A DNA stretch of 64,000 nt from Kitasatospora paranensis (GTDB taxonomy: Bacteria; Actinomycetota; Actinomycetes; Streptomycetales; Streptomycetaceae). Below the pieces are notes generated by a model. That model worked only from the letters and a program-made list of their open reading frames with translations. It made no database searches and was not told where the DNA came from. The stretch is from the NCBI RefSeq assembly GCF_039544005.1, contig NZ_BAABKV010000001.1:186001-250000 (forward strand), read 5' to 3'. Position numbers and translations under genes: made by a program. Below are positions 38,365 through 47,512 of this stretch, piece by piece; the stretch's first letter is position 1, and each line of letters opens with the position of its first letter.

Positions 38365-39293
38365 CCCTTGACCGCTCCCTCACCCACGCCACGGAAGAAG
38401 AACCGCTGCAGGGCGAAGAACAGCGCCAGCAGCGGCACGACCGCCATCATCGTGCCTGCGGCGATCACCCGCTGGTCGTTCGTGAAGGTGCCGGACAGGT
38501 ACTGGATGCCGACAGTGAGGGTGTACTTGCTCTGGTCGGAGAGGGAGACCAGCGGCCACAGGAAGTCGTCCCAGCTGAACACGAAGCTGAAGACCGCCAC
38601 GGCGGCGATGGTGCCGCGCACCGACGGAAGTGCTATGCGCCAGAAGCGCTGCCACTCCCCCGCGCCGTCGAGGATCGCGGCTTCCTCGATCTCGGCGGGA
38701 AGCCGGCGGAACGCGTTGCGCATCAGCATCACCGACAGGCCGGAGGCCGCGCCGGGGATCATCACGCCGAGCAGGGTGTTCGTCAGGTGCAGGGAGCGCG
38801 CGACGAGGAATTCGGAGACCATGATGCTCTCAAAGGGAATGATCATGGTGGCGAGGAAGATCCCGGTGGCCACCGCCCGACCGCGAAAGCGCATGCGGGC
38901 CAGTGCGTATCCGGCCATGGATCCGAGCAGGCAGTTGGTCAGGACGGAGCCGGTCGCCACCAGCAGCGAGTTCCCGGCGTAGCGCAGGACTGGGACGGTG
39001 TCGAGGACCTCGGCGTAGTGGTGAAGGGTGGGGTGGGTGGGCAGGAGCTGCGGCGGGTAGCCGAACACCCGCTCGCCGTTGCCCTTCAGCGAGGTCGACA
39101 GTTGCCACAGGAACGGTCCGACGGTCAGCGCGAACACGGCCAGGAGCAGCAGGTAGCGCACGGCGAGTCCGCCGGACCGGCGCAGGCGCAGGGATGCGGG
39201 GGCTTTGGCCGCTGCGGCGAGGTCGGCGCGGGGCGCGCTGTCGGTGGTGCGGTGCTCGGCCGCCGGGGCGGCGGGGGTCTGTAGCGGCGTCAT
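38361..39293 (-). CDS. Carbohydrate ABC transporter permease (MalG type)
   Basis: 310 aa, six predicted membrane helices after a charged N-terminal tail, with the CUT1 EAA loop EIEEAAILDGAGEWQRFWRIALPSVRG in the second half, and the conserved end YLSGTFTNDQRVIAAGTMMAVVP. Partner of the neighbouring permease. ATG 39293 overlaps the stop of that gene. No ATPase gene is in the operon, as usual in streptomycetes where MsiK-like ATPases are shared. Confidence 0.9.
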   Translation of the reverse strand: MTPLQTPAAPAAEHRTTDSAPRADLAAAAKAPASLRLRRSGGLAVRYLLLLAVFALTVGPFLWQLSTSLKGNGERVFGYPPQLLPTHPTLHHYAEVLDTVPVLRYAGNSLLVATGSVLTNCLLGSMAGYALARMRFRGRAVATGIFLATMIIPFESIMVSEFLVARSLHLTNTLLGVMIPGAASGLSVMLMRNAFRRLPAEIEEAAILDGAGEWQRFWRIALPSVRGTIAAVAVFSFVFSWDDFLWPLVSLSDQSKYTLTVGIQYLSGTFTNDQRVIAAGTMMAVVPLLALFFALQRFFFRGVGEGAVKG

Positions 39294-40168
39294 GCCCGCT
39301 CCTCCCGGGTGTTGAGGCGGGTGACGGCCACCGAGAGGCCGAGCGTTCCGAGGAAGAGGACGATGCTCATTGCGGATGCGTATCCGGCTTCGCCTCCGAG
39401 ACCGAGGCCCACCTCGCGGATGGTGTAGACCAGGGTCCGCGCTTCGCCTCCGGGCCCGGCGCTGCCGTCGCTGAGGGTGAAGACCTCGGCGAAGACCTTG
39501 GCGGAGCCGATGGCCGCGAGGGTCGCGACCAGGACCATGGTGGGGCGCACCAGTGGGAGCGTGACGTGGAAGAAGCGTCGGACCGGTCCGGCGCCGTCCA
39601 CTTCGGCCGCTTCCAGGAGCGACTTGGGGACGTTGGCCAGCGCCGCCAGGTACACCACCATGTAGTAGCCCAGGCCCTTCCACACCGTCATTGCCATGGA
39701 GCTGAATAGCAGCAGCCGGGAGTCGGTGAGGAAGGGCAGCGGGGCTGCGATCACGTGGAGGCCTCGCAGGACCGAGTTGACCAGGCCGTCACTGGAGAGC
39801 AGCCAGGACCAGATGAGGCCGGCGACGACCATGGAGGCGACGACGGGCGAATAGAACACGGCCCGGAAGAAGCCGATTCCCGCCACCCGCTTCTGCACCA
39901 GCAGGGCCAGCCCGAGGGGTAGCGCGACGAGCAGCGGCACGACCACGGCGATGTAGAGCAGAGTGTTGCGAACGGACAGCCAGAACTGGTCGTCGCTCCA
40001 GAGCCGGGCGTAGTTGCGGGTCCCCGTGAAGGTGCCGCCGCCCAGGGTGCTGGCGTCGGTGAACGAGAGCACGGCGGTGTTGGCGAACGGCACGATGAAG
40101 AAGGCCACGGCCACGGCGAGCGCTGGGAGAAGGAAGAGCCAGGGGACGTACCAGCGTCGGCCGGTCAC
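39290..40168 (-). CDS. Carbohydrate ABC transporter permease (MalF type)
   Basis: 292 aa. FLLPALAVAVAFFIVPFANT is the first helix; SLLEAAEVDGAGPVRRFFHVTLPLVRPTM is the EAA loop. First permease of the CUT1 transporter. It begins 148 bp after the solute-binding-protein gene, a gap holding a 15-bp hairpin. Its stop overlaps the next permease ATG. Confidence 0.9.
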   Translation of the reverse strand: MTGRRWYVPWLFLLPALAVAVAFFIVPFANTAVLSFTDASTLGGGTFTGTRNYARLWSDDQFWLSVRNTLLYIAVVVPLLVALPLGLALLVQKRVAGIGFFRAVFYSPVVASMVVAGLIWSWLLSSDGLVNSVLRGLHVIAAPLPFLTDSRLLLFSSMAMTVWKGLGYYMVVYLAALANVPKSLLEAAEVDGAGPVRRFFHVTLPLVRPTMVLVATLAAIGSAKVFAEVFTLSDGSAGPGGEARTLVYTIREVGLGLGGEAGYASAMSIVLFLGTLGLSVAVTRLNTREERA

Positions 40169-40220
40169 GGGGCCTCCAGTCGATCAGTCGGTGGAAGAAG
40201 GGCGGGGTTTGCGAGAGGGG

Positions 40221-40260
40221 ACCGGTGCGGGTGGCCAGGGAGAGTGCCACCCGCACCGGT
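40221..40260 (-). promoter_or_regulatory. 15-bp perfect hairpin between binding-protein and permease genes
   Basis: ACCGGTGCGGGTGGC (40221-40235) and GCCACCCGCACCGGT (40246-40260), 10-nt loop. Stem-loops at this place usually stabilise the binding-protein mRNA or partly stop transcription, giving more binding protein than permease. Confidence 0.6.
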
Positions 40261-40316
40261 GGTCGTGGGCCCGGCGGGATTTCGGGCTAGCCGTCGGGCG
40301 CCGGGCGGGCCGGGCG

Positions 40317-41635
40317 TCAGCCGGTGGCGCCGCTGATCTTGTCGGCTTCCGCGACAGCCTGGTCGAGCGCCTGCTGGGGGTCAGCTTGCCCTGGAGGGCG
40401 AGCTGCACCTTGCCGATGACTGCGGCCGTGACACGCGAGTCGTACTGGACGGGCACGAGGTTCTTGGCCGTGGCGATCTGCGCGGCGGAGATCTTGCGCG
40501 CCTTGGACTCCGGCGATCCGTCGCCGTCGGTGCTGAAGTACGGGTCCTTGAGGGAGGACAGGGTGCTCGGCAGGATGGTCACGATCTTGCTGAAGGCGAG
40601 CTGGTTCTGCGCGTCCGAGAGGTACTTGGCGAAGTCCATCGCGGTCGCCTGGTTCTTGCTCGCCTTCGGCACGAGCAGGCCCATCACGGACATGTTGGTG
40701 GCGCCGGAGGCGCCCGTGATCTGCGGGCCGACTCCGGTGTTCGCGGCGATCGCGGCAGCGTTCTTCTTGATGACCGCAAGGAAGTTCGGGCCGGAGGGGA
40801 GCAGGCCGATGCGGCCTGCCTGGTAGGCCTCGTTCTCCTTGCTGTGGTTCTGGGTCAGCGAGTCCTGCGGGTACACGCCACCCTTGTAGGCATCCACCAG
40901 CTTCTGCAGGTAGGCGGCGGCGTCCGGCGTGTTGAAGGTCCACTTCTTGCCGGACGCGTCCAGCAGCGGCACACCCTGCTTGGCGAGGTCCGTGATGAAG
41001 CGGTTCTCCAGGGCGGGGTGGATGCCGAAGAACGAGCCCTTTCCGGCGGCCGACAGCTTGGCGCCGTCGGCGAGGAGCTCGTCGAAGCTCGCCGGCGGCT
41101 TCTGCGGGTCCAGGCCGGCCTTTGTGAACAGGTCCTTGTTGTACATCGTGACTTCGGAGGTCAGGTACCACGGCAGGGCGAAGGATCCGTCCTTGCCCGG
41201 CACCTTGAACGCGTCCCAGGCCCCCGGGACATAGGCGGACTTGACGTCAGAGGCGCCCTTGTCCATGTCGATGAACAGGTCCTTGGCCTCCAGAGCCTGC
41301 GCGAACTGGGGGTTCAGGTTGACGACATCGGGCAGAGCGCCGGCGGCGGCGTCGGCGGTCAGCTTCTCCTGCGCGCCCTGGAACGGGATGTCGACCCAGT
41401 TGACCTTGGTGCCCGGGTGGTCCTTCTCGTAGGCGGCGATGACCCCGGTCATGTAGTCGGTGAAGGTGGGCTTGAGCTGCAGGGTCTCCAGCGTGATGGT
41501 CCCGCCGACCTTGCCGGTCGGGGACGCGGCGTCCGCACCGGGGGAGGAGCCGCTCGAGCCGAGACCGCACGCGCTCGTCGCGAGCGCCAGGGTGACGGTG
41601 GTGACGGCCAGGCGGATACCTCTACTGCTGGGCAT
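40317..41635 (-). CDS. Sugar ABC transporter solute-binding lipoprotein, frameshift in a G5 run
   Basis: 439 aa. Signal peptide with lipobox ATSAC (Cys about residue 23), then an extracellular-solute-binding family 1 fold (VGGTITLETLQLKPTFTDYM, GTKVNWVDIPFQGAQEKL, DVVNLNPQFAQAL, SFALPWYLTSEVTMYNKDLF). Substrate cannot be read off; the operon enzymes suggest an N-acetyl-hexosamine or mannoside. ATG 41635. One base missing at 40376-40380 joins LQGKLTP to QQALDQAVAEADKISG and a TGA at 40317. First gene of the leftward operon. Confidence 0.85.
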
Positions 41636-41680
41636 GACTCTCCTACGACGGTGGGGGAAGAGAGCGGATGATGTCATCCG

Positions 41681-41698
41681 AAGTGGTAGGGACCACTT
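41681..41698 (-). promoter_or_regulatory. DasR-type (dre-like) palindrome before the sugar operon
   Basis: AAGTGGTAGGGACCACTT, with perfect AAGTGGT/ACCACTT arms, 46 bp before the binding-protein ATG. The published DasR element is A(C/G)TGGTCTAGACCA(C/G)T; the 16-bp core here agrees at 13 positions by my count, differing only in the centre. The operon encodes its own UTRA-type GntR regulator. Confidence 0.65.
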
Positions 41699-41699
41699 G

Positions 41700-41997
41700 G
41701 GGAAGAAGGTGGCAGGAGCCACCGGCCGTCGTCAACCCTTTCGGGTCACCAACTGATCAAGAACGCGAGCCCGGGCTCGAATCAGCGCCACAAAGGTTAT
41801 TAAAGGTACAAGTTGCCGACGTGTTAGGCGAGGACACCTCAACTACCGGGCCAGCCGGTACCGAAAGTCCGTCCCGACCACTTCTGCCAACCATTCCCAT
41901 CTGGTATCTACCTCTGGTGACGGGAATCGTCCCGCTCATTTCACCGGCTGCCTGCGGCCCCTCCGGCGGCAGCACCCCCACCGAGAGGTCCAAATCG
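41700..41997. other. Divergent intergenic region, promoters
   Basis: Between the leftward sugar operon and the rightward secreted-protein gene. Locally A/T rich (AAAGGTTATTAAAGGTACAAG at about 41790-41811). No ORF of its own. GAGAGG before ATG 41998 is the likely ribosome site of the secreted protein. Confidence 0.45.
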
Positions 41998-43299
41998 ATG
42001 GACAACCGCCCAACCCCTTCGCGCCGCCGCCTGCTCAGCCTCACCCCCGCCCTGCTCGTCGGCGCAGCACTGCCCCTCGGCGCGACCACGGCCCGGGCCG
42101 CAACCGGCAACAGCCGCCGCCCGACGCCCAGCACGATGACGAACACGAGCATCGGCGCCGGGTCCTGGACCACGGGCACGCCCACGTCGCCCGGGCCGAC
42201 CGTCCCCCGCGAGCAGCTGCTCCAGCTGCCCGGCGGCCCGTCCGGCGCAGAGATGTTCGTGTCCAACAACCCCGAGTCCTTCACCGGCCCCGGCTGGCTC
42301 GCCCAGTGCGGCCGTACCACCACCAACCGCGGAGGCGCCTCCCACCCGCTGACCGGCACATTCCCGGTGTACGTCTACCACCAGAACAGCACGGGCGGGA
42401 CGGTCTACCTCCACGTACTCGCGTCGAACCCGGGGAGCTCCGCCGTCACCGTCCAGGCCACGGGCGCAATCTGGACCAATTCGCAGAAGCCGCTCGTCCA
42501 GGATCCGGCGCAGCGCGCCGGAACGGGGCCCTGTTACGCCACGTCGCAGGACTTTGCCGCCGGCACCACCCGCCCCTACCTCTCCCCCACAACCGTCAAC
42601 CCCGGCACGATGGTGGAGGTAGCCAAGGTTGCCATGACCTCCTCCATCGTCGATGGCCTCCTGGACGTCACCACCACAGGTGGCGTCTACGTCTACACGG
42701 CCGTGACCACCACCGGCAGCACGGCCACCGCGATCAACTACACCCAGAACGACAGCCAGGCCGCACCGGGCGACATCATCGGCCAGACCGACACCACCTA
42801 CGGCCGAGAGGCCGGCGTCTACGCCGCCTCCCGCTGGGACACCGGCGTGTGCGACATCGACGTTGCACCTGCCGGCTCCTACCTGGGCCTGGCCGTCAAC
42901 ACCACCCAGCGCCAGGTCGCCGCTCTCGACCAGACCGTGCCCGCCACGGCCGCCCTGTCCGACTCCTCTCAGCGCAGCTGGGGCAACTACGGCATGCGCT
43001 ACGCGATCCGCACGCGCCTGACCAACTCCTCCGCGCAGACCAGGACCGTCGTTCTCACGTTCGCTTCCAACGTCACCGGCACGACCGATGTGCCGGGCGA
43101 CACCTGGAACGGCGCGGCCGCAGTGTCCGTCAACGGCGGATCCCCCCAGATCATCACCCTCTACGTGCGACCCACCGTGCCACGCTGCGAAATCGGCCGC
43201 TATACGCTCCCGGCAGGCAGCAGCACTCTCGTCGAACTGGACTTCGAGGTCCCGGGGCTGATCACGGCAGGCTCCCAGCTCCTCCTCGAAAGTATCTGA
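41998..43299 (+). CDS. Secreted protein with DUF3370-like pattern, probable Tat signal
   Basis: 433 aa. SRRRLLSLTPALLVGAALPLG plus a cut near TARA predicts a Tat-type signal. The mature protein has PREQLLQLPGGPSGAEMFVSNNPE and HPLTGTFPVYVYHQNSTGG, an order I associate with DUF3370 proteins, which are mainly known from cyanobacteria; the assignment is from memory. The rest is beta-rich, ending in an immunoglobulin-like stretch. It is monocistronic: divergent from the sugar operon and closed by a strong hairpin. The shared control region may place it under the same GntR regulator. Confidence 0.6.
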   Translation: MDNRPTPSRRRLLSLTPALLVGAALPLGATTARAATGNSRRPTPSTMTNTSIGAGSWTTGTPTSPGPTVPREQLLQLPGGPSGAEMFVSNNPESFTGPGWLAQCGRTTTNRGGASHPLTGTFPVYVYHQNSTGGTVYLHVLASNPGSSAVTVQATGAIWTNSQKPLVQDPAQRAGTGPCYATSQDFAAGTTRPYLSPTTVNPGTMVEVAKVAMTSSIVDGLLDVTTTGGVYVYTAVTTTGSTATAINYTQNDSQAAPGDIIGQTDTTYGREAGVYAASRWDTGVCDIDVAPAGSYLGLAVNTTQRQVAALDQTVPATAALSDSSQRSWGNYGMRYAIRTRLTNSSAQTRTVVLTFASNVTGTTDVPGDTWNGAAAVSVNGGSPQIITLYVRPTVPRCEIGRYTLPAGSSTLVELDFEVPGLITAGSQLLLESI

Positions 43300-43372
43300 C
43301 GCCCCCCACGTCCGCTCTGGCCAGCAGCGAACGCGGGCCCCGAACCGGACACCAGCGCAGCACAGACCTTTT

Positions 43373-43422
43373 GCCTCTGCCCGTGCCTTCCTGCACTCGA
43401 GCAGGAGGGCACGGGCAGAGGC
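43373..43422 (+). terminator. Strong hairpin terminator after the secreted-protein gene
   Basis: GCCTCTGCCCGTGCC (43373-43387) pairs perfectly with GGCACGGGCAGAGGC (43408-43422); the loop contains a further CCTGC/GCAGG stem. It lies 74 bp after the stop. The rest of the gap up to 43637 holds no gene. Confidence 0.75.
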
Positions 43423-43637
43423 CCGGCAGGGACGACCACACCGCGGAGCCCTCGGCCGGCCCCGACCACCTGCCTGCCGAACGCCACCCAACGCACAAAG
43501 CCGCAAGAGGCTGAGCGGAGACCATCCCATCCGCCACCCATACCCGGCCGAGCCGAGCACCAGAAGCCAGTGCGCGTACACGGTCATCTGTGCTATCACG
43601 TCAGAGGTCAGTACCAGCTCCGTCGAACGATTGGCCT

Positions 43638-45188
43638 ATGCCACTCACCGTCCGCGATCTCCTGGCCATCCCCGCCCTGCGTCTGCAGCTAGCCGCCGGC
43701 GCGGCAGGGCTCGGCCGCACCGTGGAGGCCGCACACGCCTCCGAGAGCATGACCCCTTCCATGTGGATGGAAGGCGGAGAGGTGGTCATGACCACCGGCC
43801 TGCTCTTTGGCCCAGGCCCCGAAGACCAGGCCGACTTCGTCGCCGACCTCGACCGCGGACGCGCCGCGGCCCTGATACTCGGCATCGGCTCGTCCCTGCC
43901 GTGCCGTCACGTACCGCAGGAACTCGCCACGGCAGCCGAGGCGCGCGGCCTGCCCCTGCTCACCGTCCCCGAACGCACTCCGCTCGCCGCGATCACGAAA
44001 ACAGTCTTCGACGCCCGCGCCGCAGAAGAACGCCGCCTGCTGGAGCGCACCCTGCGCACCCAGCGACGCCTCACCGCAGCCGCGGCATCCGCCGACGGAC
44101 TCACCGACCTGCTCTCCGCCTGGCACCAGGCGACGGGCGTCGCCGTCATCGTCTGTGACGTGCTGGCCTGACCTCTCGGCGCCGCTGGCGCCGAACCGAC
44201 ACAAACCCTGGCCAGCGCCGCGGGAATCCTGGAAGCGGTTGCTCTGCGCGAACTGCGCGGCAGCGCCGGCGGGGACCTGCCCGAAGGTCCCGTGCACGTG
44301 CAACCCCTCGGAGCCGCCCGGCTACGGGGCTTCGTACTGCTCGTCGGCGCGAGCAGCGCCGAATCCAGGCTTCTGGGGAGTGTCCTCGTCTCGCTCCTGT
44401 CGGTCGAACTCGAACGCCGTCACCTCGCCGACGAGCCGCGCCGTCGCCACCGCACAGCCGTACTAGCCCGCCTGTTCAGCGCCGAAATCAGCGCCTCCCG
44501 AGCCGACGCGCTGCTGGCCTCGGTGAACCTGCCCGCCCGCCCACTGCGTGCCGTGGCCGTCCGCATCGCCACCGACACGGCCCTCGCAGGCGTACGCCGA
44601 CCAGAAGCAACCACCCCCTCAAGAGCAGCAGGTGAGGCCGCGGAAGTCGCCGCCGACCTCGCCCTCGCCATACCCGGCGGCCTCGCCCGAGTCGCCGGCG
44701 ACAGCGTCGAGGCCGTCGTGCCCGACGGCACCGACACCCTCGCCCTCCTCGCCCGCTTCGCCCCCGGCCGCCCGGCCGGCATCGGACCGCCCGTCGCCCC
44801 CCAGCACGCAGCACTGTCACTACGGCAGGCCGTCGCCCTCCTCCCCGTCAGCAAAGAAGCCGGAAGACCGGTCACCGCCACCGAGGCCGGGTCGGTCCGC
44901 CTGCTGCTGAGCCTGGGGAGCCCCGCACTGCTCGCCTCGTTCGCCGACACCACGCTCGCCCCTCTCGACGCCGCCGACCCAAGCGGCGAACTGCTCGAGA
45001 CCCTGCGCGTGTGGCTGGAGACCAACGGCAGCTGGGCCGAGACGTCCGCCCTGCTCGGCCTGCACCGCCACACCGTCCAAAACCGCATCGCCAAGATCGG
45101 GAAGCTGACCGGCCGCCGGATGGACCGCGCCGAGGACCGGGTGGACCTGTGGCTGGCCCTGCGCGCGCGTGAGGCAGCCGGCCAATGA
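43638..45188 (+). pseudogene. PucR-family regulator interrupted by an in-frame TGA
   Basis: ATG 43638 starts PLTVRDLLAIPALRLQLAAG, the PucR N-terminal domain. The same frame meets TGA at 44169-44171 after VIVCDVLA and continues without a shift as PLGAAGAEPTQTLASAAG through to a CdaR/PucR-type helix-turn-helix (LETLRVWLETNGSWAETSALLGLHRHTVQNRI) ending at 45188. A CGA (Arg) to TGA change explains the break. Full length would be 516 aa, normal for the family. PucR proteins control purine, amino-acid or peptide catabolism; the peptidase genes that follow convergently are the likely targets. Confidence 0.75.
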
Positions 45189-45228
45189 CCTTCCCCTCAC
45201 GCAGGATGGGCGCCCGGCACGGGCTCGG

Positions 45229-46623
45229 TCAGTACGCGCGCAAAAACCGGTCCAGCACGCGAACTCCGAAGCTCAACCCCGCGGCCGGCACCCGCTCGTC
45301 CACGCCGTGGAACATGCCGTAGTAGTGCAGCGACGGATCCAGCATCAGCGGAGCGAAGCCGTACGAACGGATACCGAGCCGTGCGAACGACTTGGCGTCG
45401 GTGCCGCCCGACATGACGAACGGCACCGGGTGCGCGTCCGGATCCTCGGCGCGCAGGGCGTCTGCCATCGCAGAGAACGCCGCGCCTTCGTGCTCCGCCG
45501 ACACCGCGTCCTCGCAGTTGATGAACTCCCGGGTGATTCCGGGCCCCAGGAGGCGGTCCACGACGGCCAGGTACTCCTCGCGATGGCCGGGGAGGAACCG
45601 GCCGTCCACCTCGGCGTAGGCCGCGGCCGGGATCACGTTAACCTTGCCGCCGGCCCGCAGCACCGTCGGGTTGGCGGAGTCACGCACCGTGCAGTCGAAC
45701 AGCTCGCCGAGCTGCCCCAGGCGGGCAGCCTCCTCCTCCAGGTGCTCGCGGTCGATGCGCACGCCCAGCACGCGGTCCAGCGCGTCGACGAGGGCTGCAA
45801 CGGGTGGCGTCAGCGTGGTCGGCCACCGGTGCGAAGCCAGCCGTGACAGGGCGTGGGCCAACGTCGCCACGGCATTGTCCGGATTGTGCTTGGAGCCGTG
45901 CCCGGCGGTGCCCTTCGCGGTCAGCCGCATCCACGCGGTGCCGCGCTCCCCGACCGCCACCGGATAGACGCGTAGCGGACGCCCCGCCTGCGGTCCGCTC
46001 TCCGGGTGGGCGGTGATCGAGAACCCGCCGGACTCGCTGATCGCCTCAGTGCAGCCCTCGAACCACTCACGGTGCGAGGCCGTCACGAAGCGGGATCCGA
46101 ACTCGCCGGTCGACTCCTCGTCCGCCAGGAACGCCAGCACGATGTCCCGCCGTGGCCGCGTCCCGGTGCGCGCCCAATGCCGGGCCACGGCCAGCACCAT
46201 CGACAAGGTGCCTTTCATGTCGACGGCGCCGCGACCCCAGAGGCAGCCGTCGGCGAGGTCGCCCGCCAAAGGGTGGTGCGTCCAGTCCGCGGCGTCGAAC
46301 GGTACGGCGTCCAGGTGGCCGTGGACGAGCAGCGGGGGCAGCGAGGGGTCGGAGCCACTGATGGTGGTCAACACGGTGGAACGCCGCGGAGCGGCTTCCA
46401 CCAGTGTCGCTGGGATGCCCGCAGCGTCCAGCTCGGCGGCAACGTATTCGGCGGCGGCCCGCTCGCCCGGTCCGCTGCCGTCGCCTGGGTTGGTGGTGTC
46501 GATGCGCAGCAGGTCGTGGCAGAGCCGAACGGCGTCGTGGCCCGCGGCAGCGAGGGCGTCCTCGCGTTGGACGGACACGTCGGCGAAGGCCTCGGCAGGG
46601 TCGGTATCACGCAGAGATGGCAT
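45229..46623 (-). CDS. M20 family metallopeptidase
   Basis: 464 aa. Metal ligands are visible in LLVHGHLDAVP (His-x-Asp), LWGRGAVDMKG (Asp), LAFLADEESTGEFGSR (Glu-Glu) and a late HYYGMFHGVDER (His). The dimerisation domain is inserted near residues 210-320. M20 enzymes hydrolyse dipeptides, N-acyl amino acids or N-succinyl-DAP. ATG 46623. It is the last gene of the leftward peptidase set, 55 bp after the M55 gene, and converges on the PucR gene, leaving 40 bp between them. Confidence 0.85.
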   Translation of the reverse strand: MPSLRDTDPAEAFADVSVQREDALAAAGHDAVRLCHDLLRIDTTNPGDGSGPGERAAAEYVAAELDAAGIPATLVEAAPRRSTVLTTISGSDPSLPPLLVHGHLDAVPFDAADWTHHPLAGDLADGCLWGRGAVDMKGTLSMVLAVARHWARTGTRPRRDIVLAFLADEESTGEFGSRFVTASHREWFEGCTEAISESGGFSITAHPESGPQAGRPLRVYPVAVGERGTAWMRLTAKGTAGHGSKHNPDNAVATLAHALSRLASHRWPTTLTPPVAALVDALDRVLGVRIDREHLEEEAARLGQLGELFDCTVRDSANPTVLRAGGKVNVIPAAAYAEVDGRFLPGHREEYLAVVDRLLGPGITREFINCEDAVSAEHEGAAFSAMADALRAEDPDAHPVPFVMSGGTDAKSFARLGIRSYGFAPLMLDPSLHYYGMFHGVDERVPAAGLSFGVRVLDRFLRAY

Positions 46624-46678
46624 GATCAGGTCCTGTTCCGGTAGTGGACTGGCGCGGCAACAAACGGCGCAGGCGGCA

Positions 46679-47512
46679 TCAGCCGTAGTGCGCCTCGGCG
46701 GCCGACGCCGCCACGGTGGTGCACACCTTGAACGTCCGAGCACCGTCGGTGGCGGTCGGCGCGGTGTAGGCGACGGTGCGCGGGCCGGTCCGGTCCACCG
46801 TCGGCACGGCCTCCACCGCCGCAGCCTGGTGGGTGGCGTGGAAGGTCACCTCGAAGCGGTGTTCCGCGGGCCCGCCGGTCGGTCGCCGGGCAGTGGCTGC
46901 TGACTGGACGGCGGCCCGGGCCTCCGCCTCGATCAGCGCCGCGCTCCGGGCGGGCGTCAGGCAGATCGCGGCGTACCGGCTCACAGCCCGCTTTACCGCG
47001 GCCGTCCGTGCCTGCGGCGCCCAGCGCCCGGCGGCGGCGCAGGTCAGGTCGTCACCGGTCACGAGCAGCACCGGAACACCGTGCTCAGCGGCGACCAGGG
47101 CGTTCATTCGGCCCTCGTCGGCCGCCTCGCCGTCGATGCGGAAGTCGACCAGGCCCGTTCCGAGGTAGGTGTGGGCGAGCACGCCCTCCTCGCCGGCCCC
47201 GGTGTGGTAGCCGAGCATGACCACACCGTCGGCGTCCTGCACGCCGTGCATCATGCCGAGCGGCTTGTGACGGCCCGTCAGAAGGGTCGCGCGGTCGTCC
47301 AGGTCCTCGATCAGGACGTTCCGCTGCGTGTAGTGGGCCTCGTTGACCATCACCTCGCTCGCGCCTCCGGCGAACAGACCGGCCACGCACGCGTTGACGT
47401 CACTGGTCAGGAAGCGTCGCATCCGGTCCCAGGAGGCGGTGCCCGGCTCCACGTCGTCCGGCCAGGTGACGCCCGTGACGCCCTCCATGTCGGCGGAAAT
47501 CATGATGCGCAC
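46679..47512 (-). CDS. M55 family D-aminopeptidase (DppA-like)
   Basis: 277 aa. MRIMISADMEGVTGVTWPDDVE is the family start with the first metal Asp-x-Glu; VMVNEAHYTQRNVL, LGYHTGAGEEGVLAHTY and EFGVPV-like EHGVPVLLVTGDD follow. DppA releases N-terminal D-amino acids such as D-Ala from D-Ala-D-Ala, products of peptidoglycan trimming. GTG 47512 overlaps the end of the S66 gene by 13 bp. Confidence 0.85.
   Translation of the reverse strand: MRIMISADMEGVTGVTWPDDVEPGTASWDRMRRFLTSDVNACVAGLFAGGASEVMVNEAHYTQRNVLIEDLDDRATLLTGRHKPLGMMHGVQDADGVVMLGYHTGAGEEGVLAHTYLGTGLVDFRIDGEAADEGRMNALVAAEHGVPVLLVTGDDLTCAAAGRWAPQARTAAVKRAVSRYAAICLTPARSAALIEAEARAAVQSAATARRPTGGPAEHRFEVTFHATHQAAAVEAVPTVDRTGPRTVAYTAPTATDGARTFKVCTTVAASAAEAHYG

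Noticed and set aside
29834..41635. Natural-product gene cluster
   Set aside because: No PKS, NRPS, terpene or RiPP genes; the enzymes and transporter fit primary sugar catabolism.
41941..43599. Minus-strand ORF covering the secreted DUF3370-like gene
   Set aside because: Low-complexity Gly/Arg composition, opposite a gene with a Tat signal and good codon bias.
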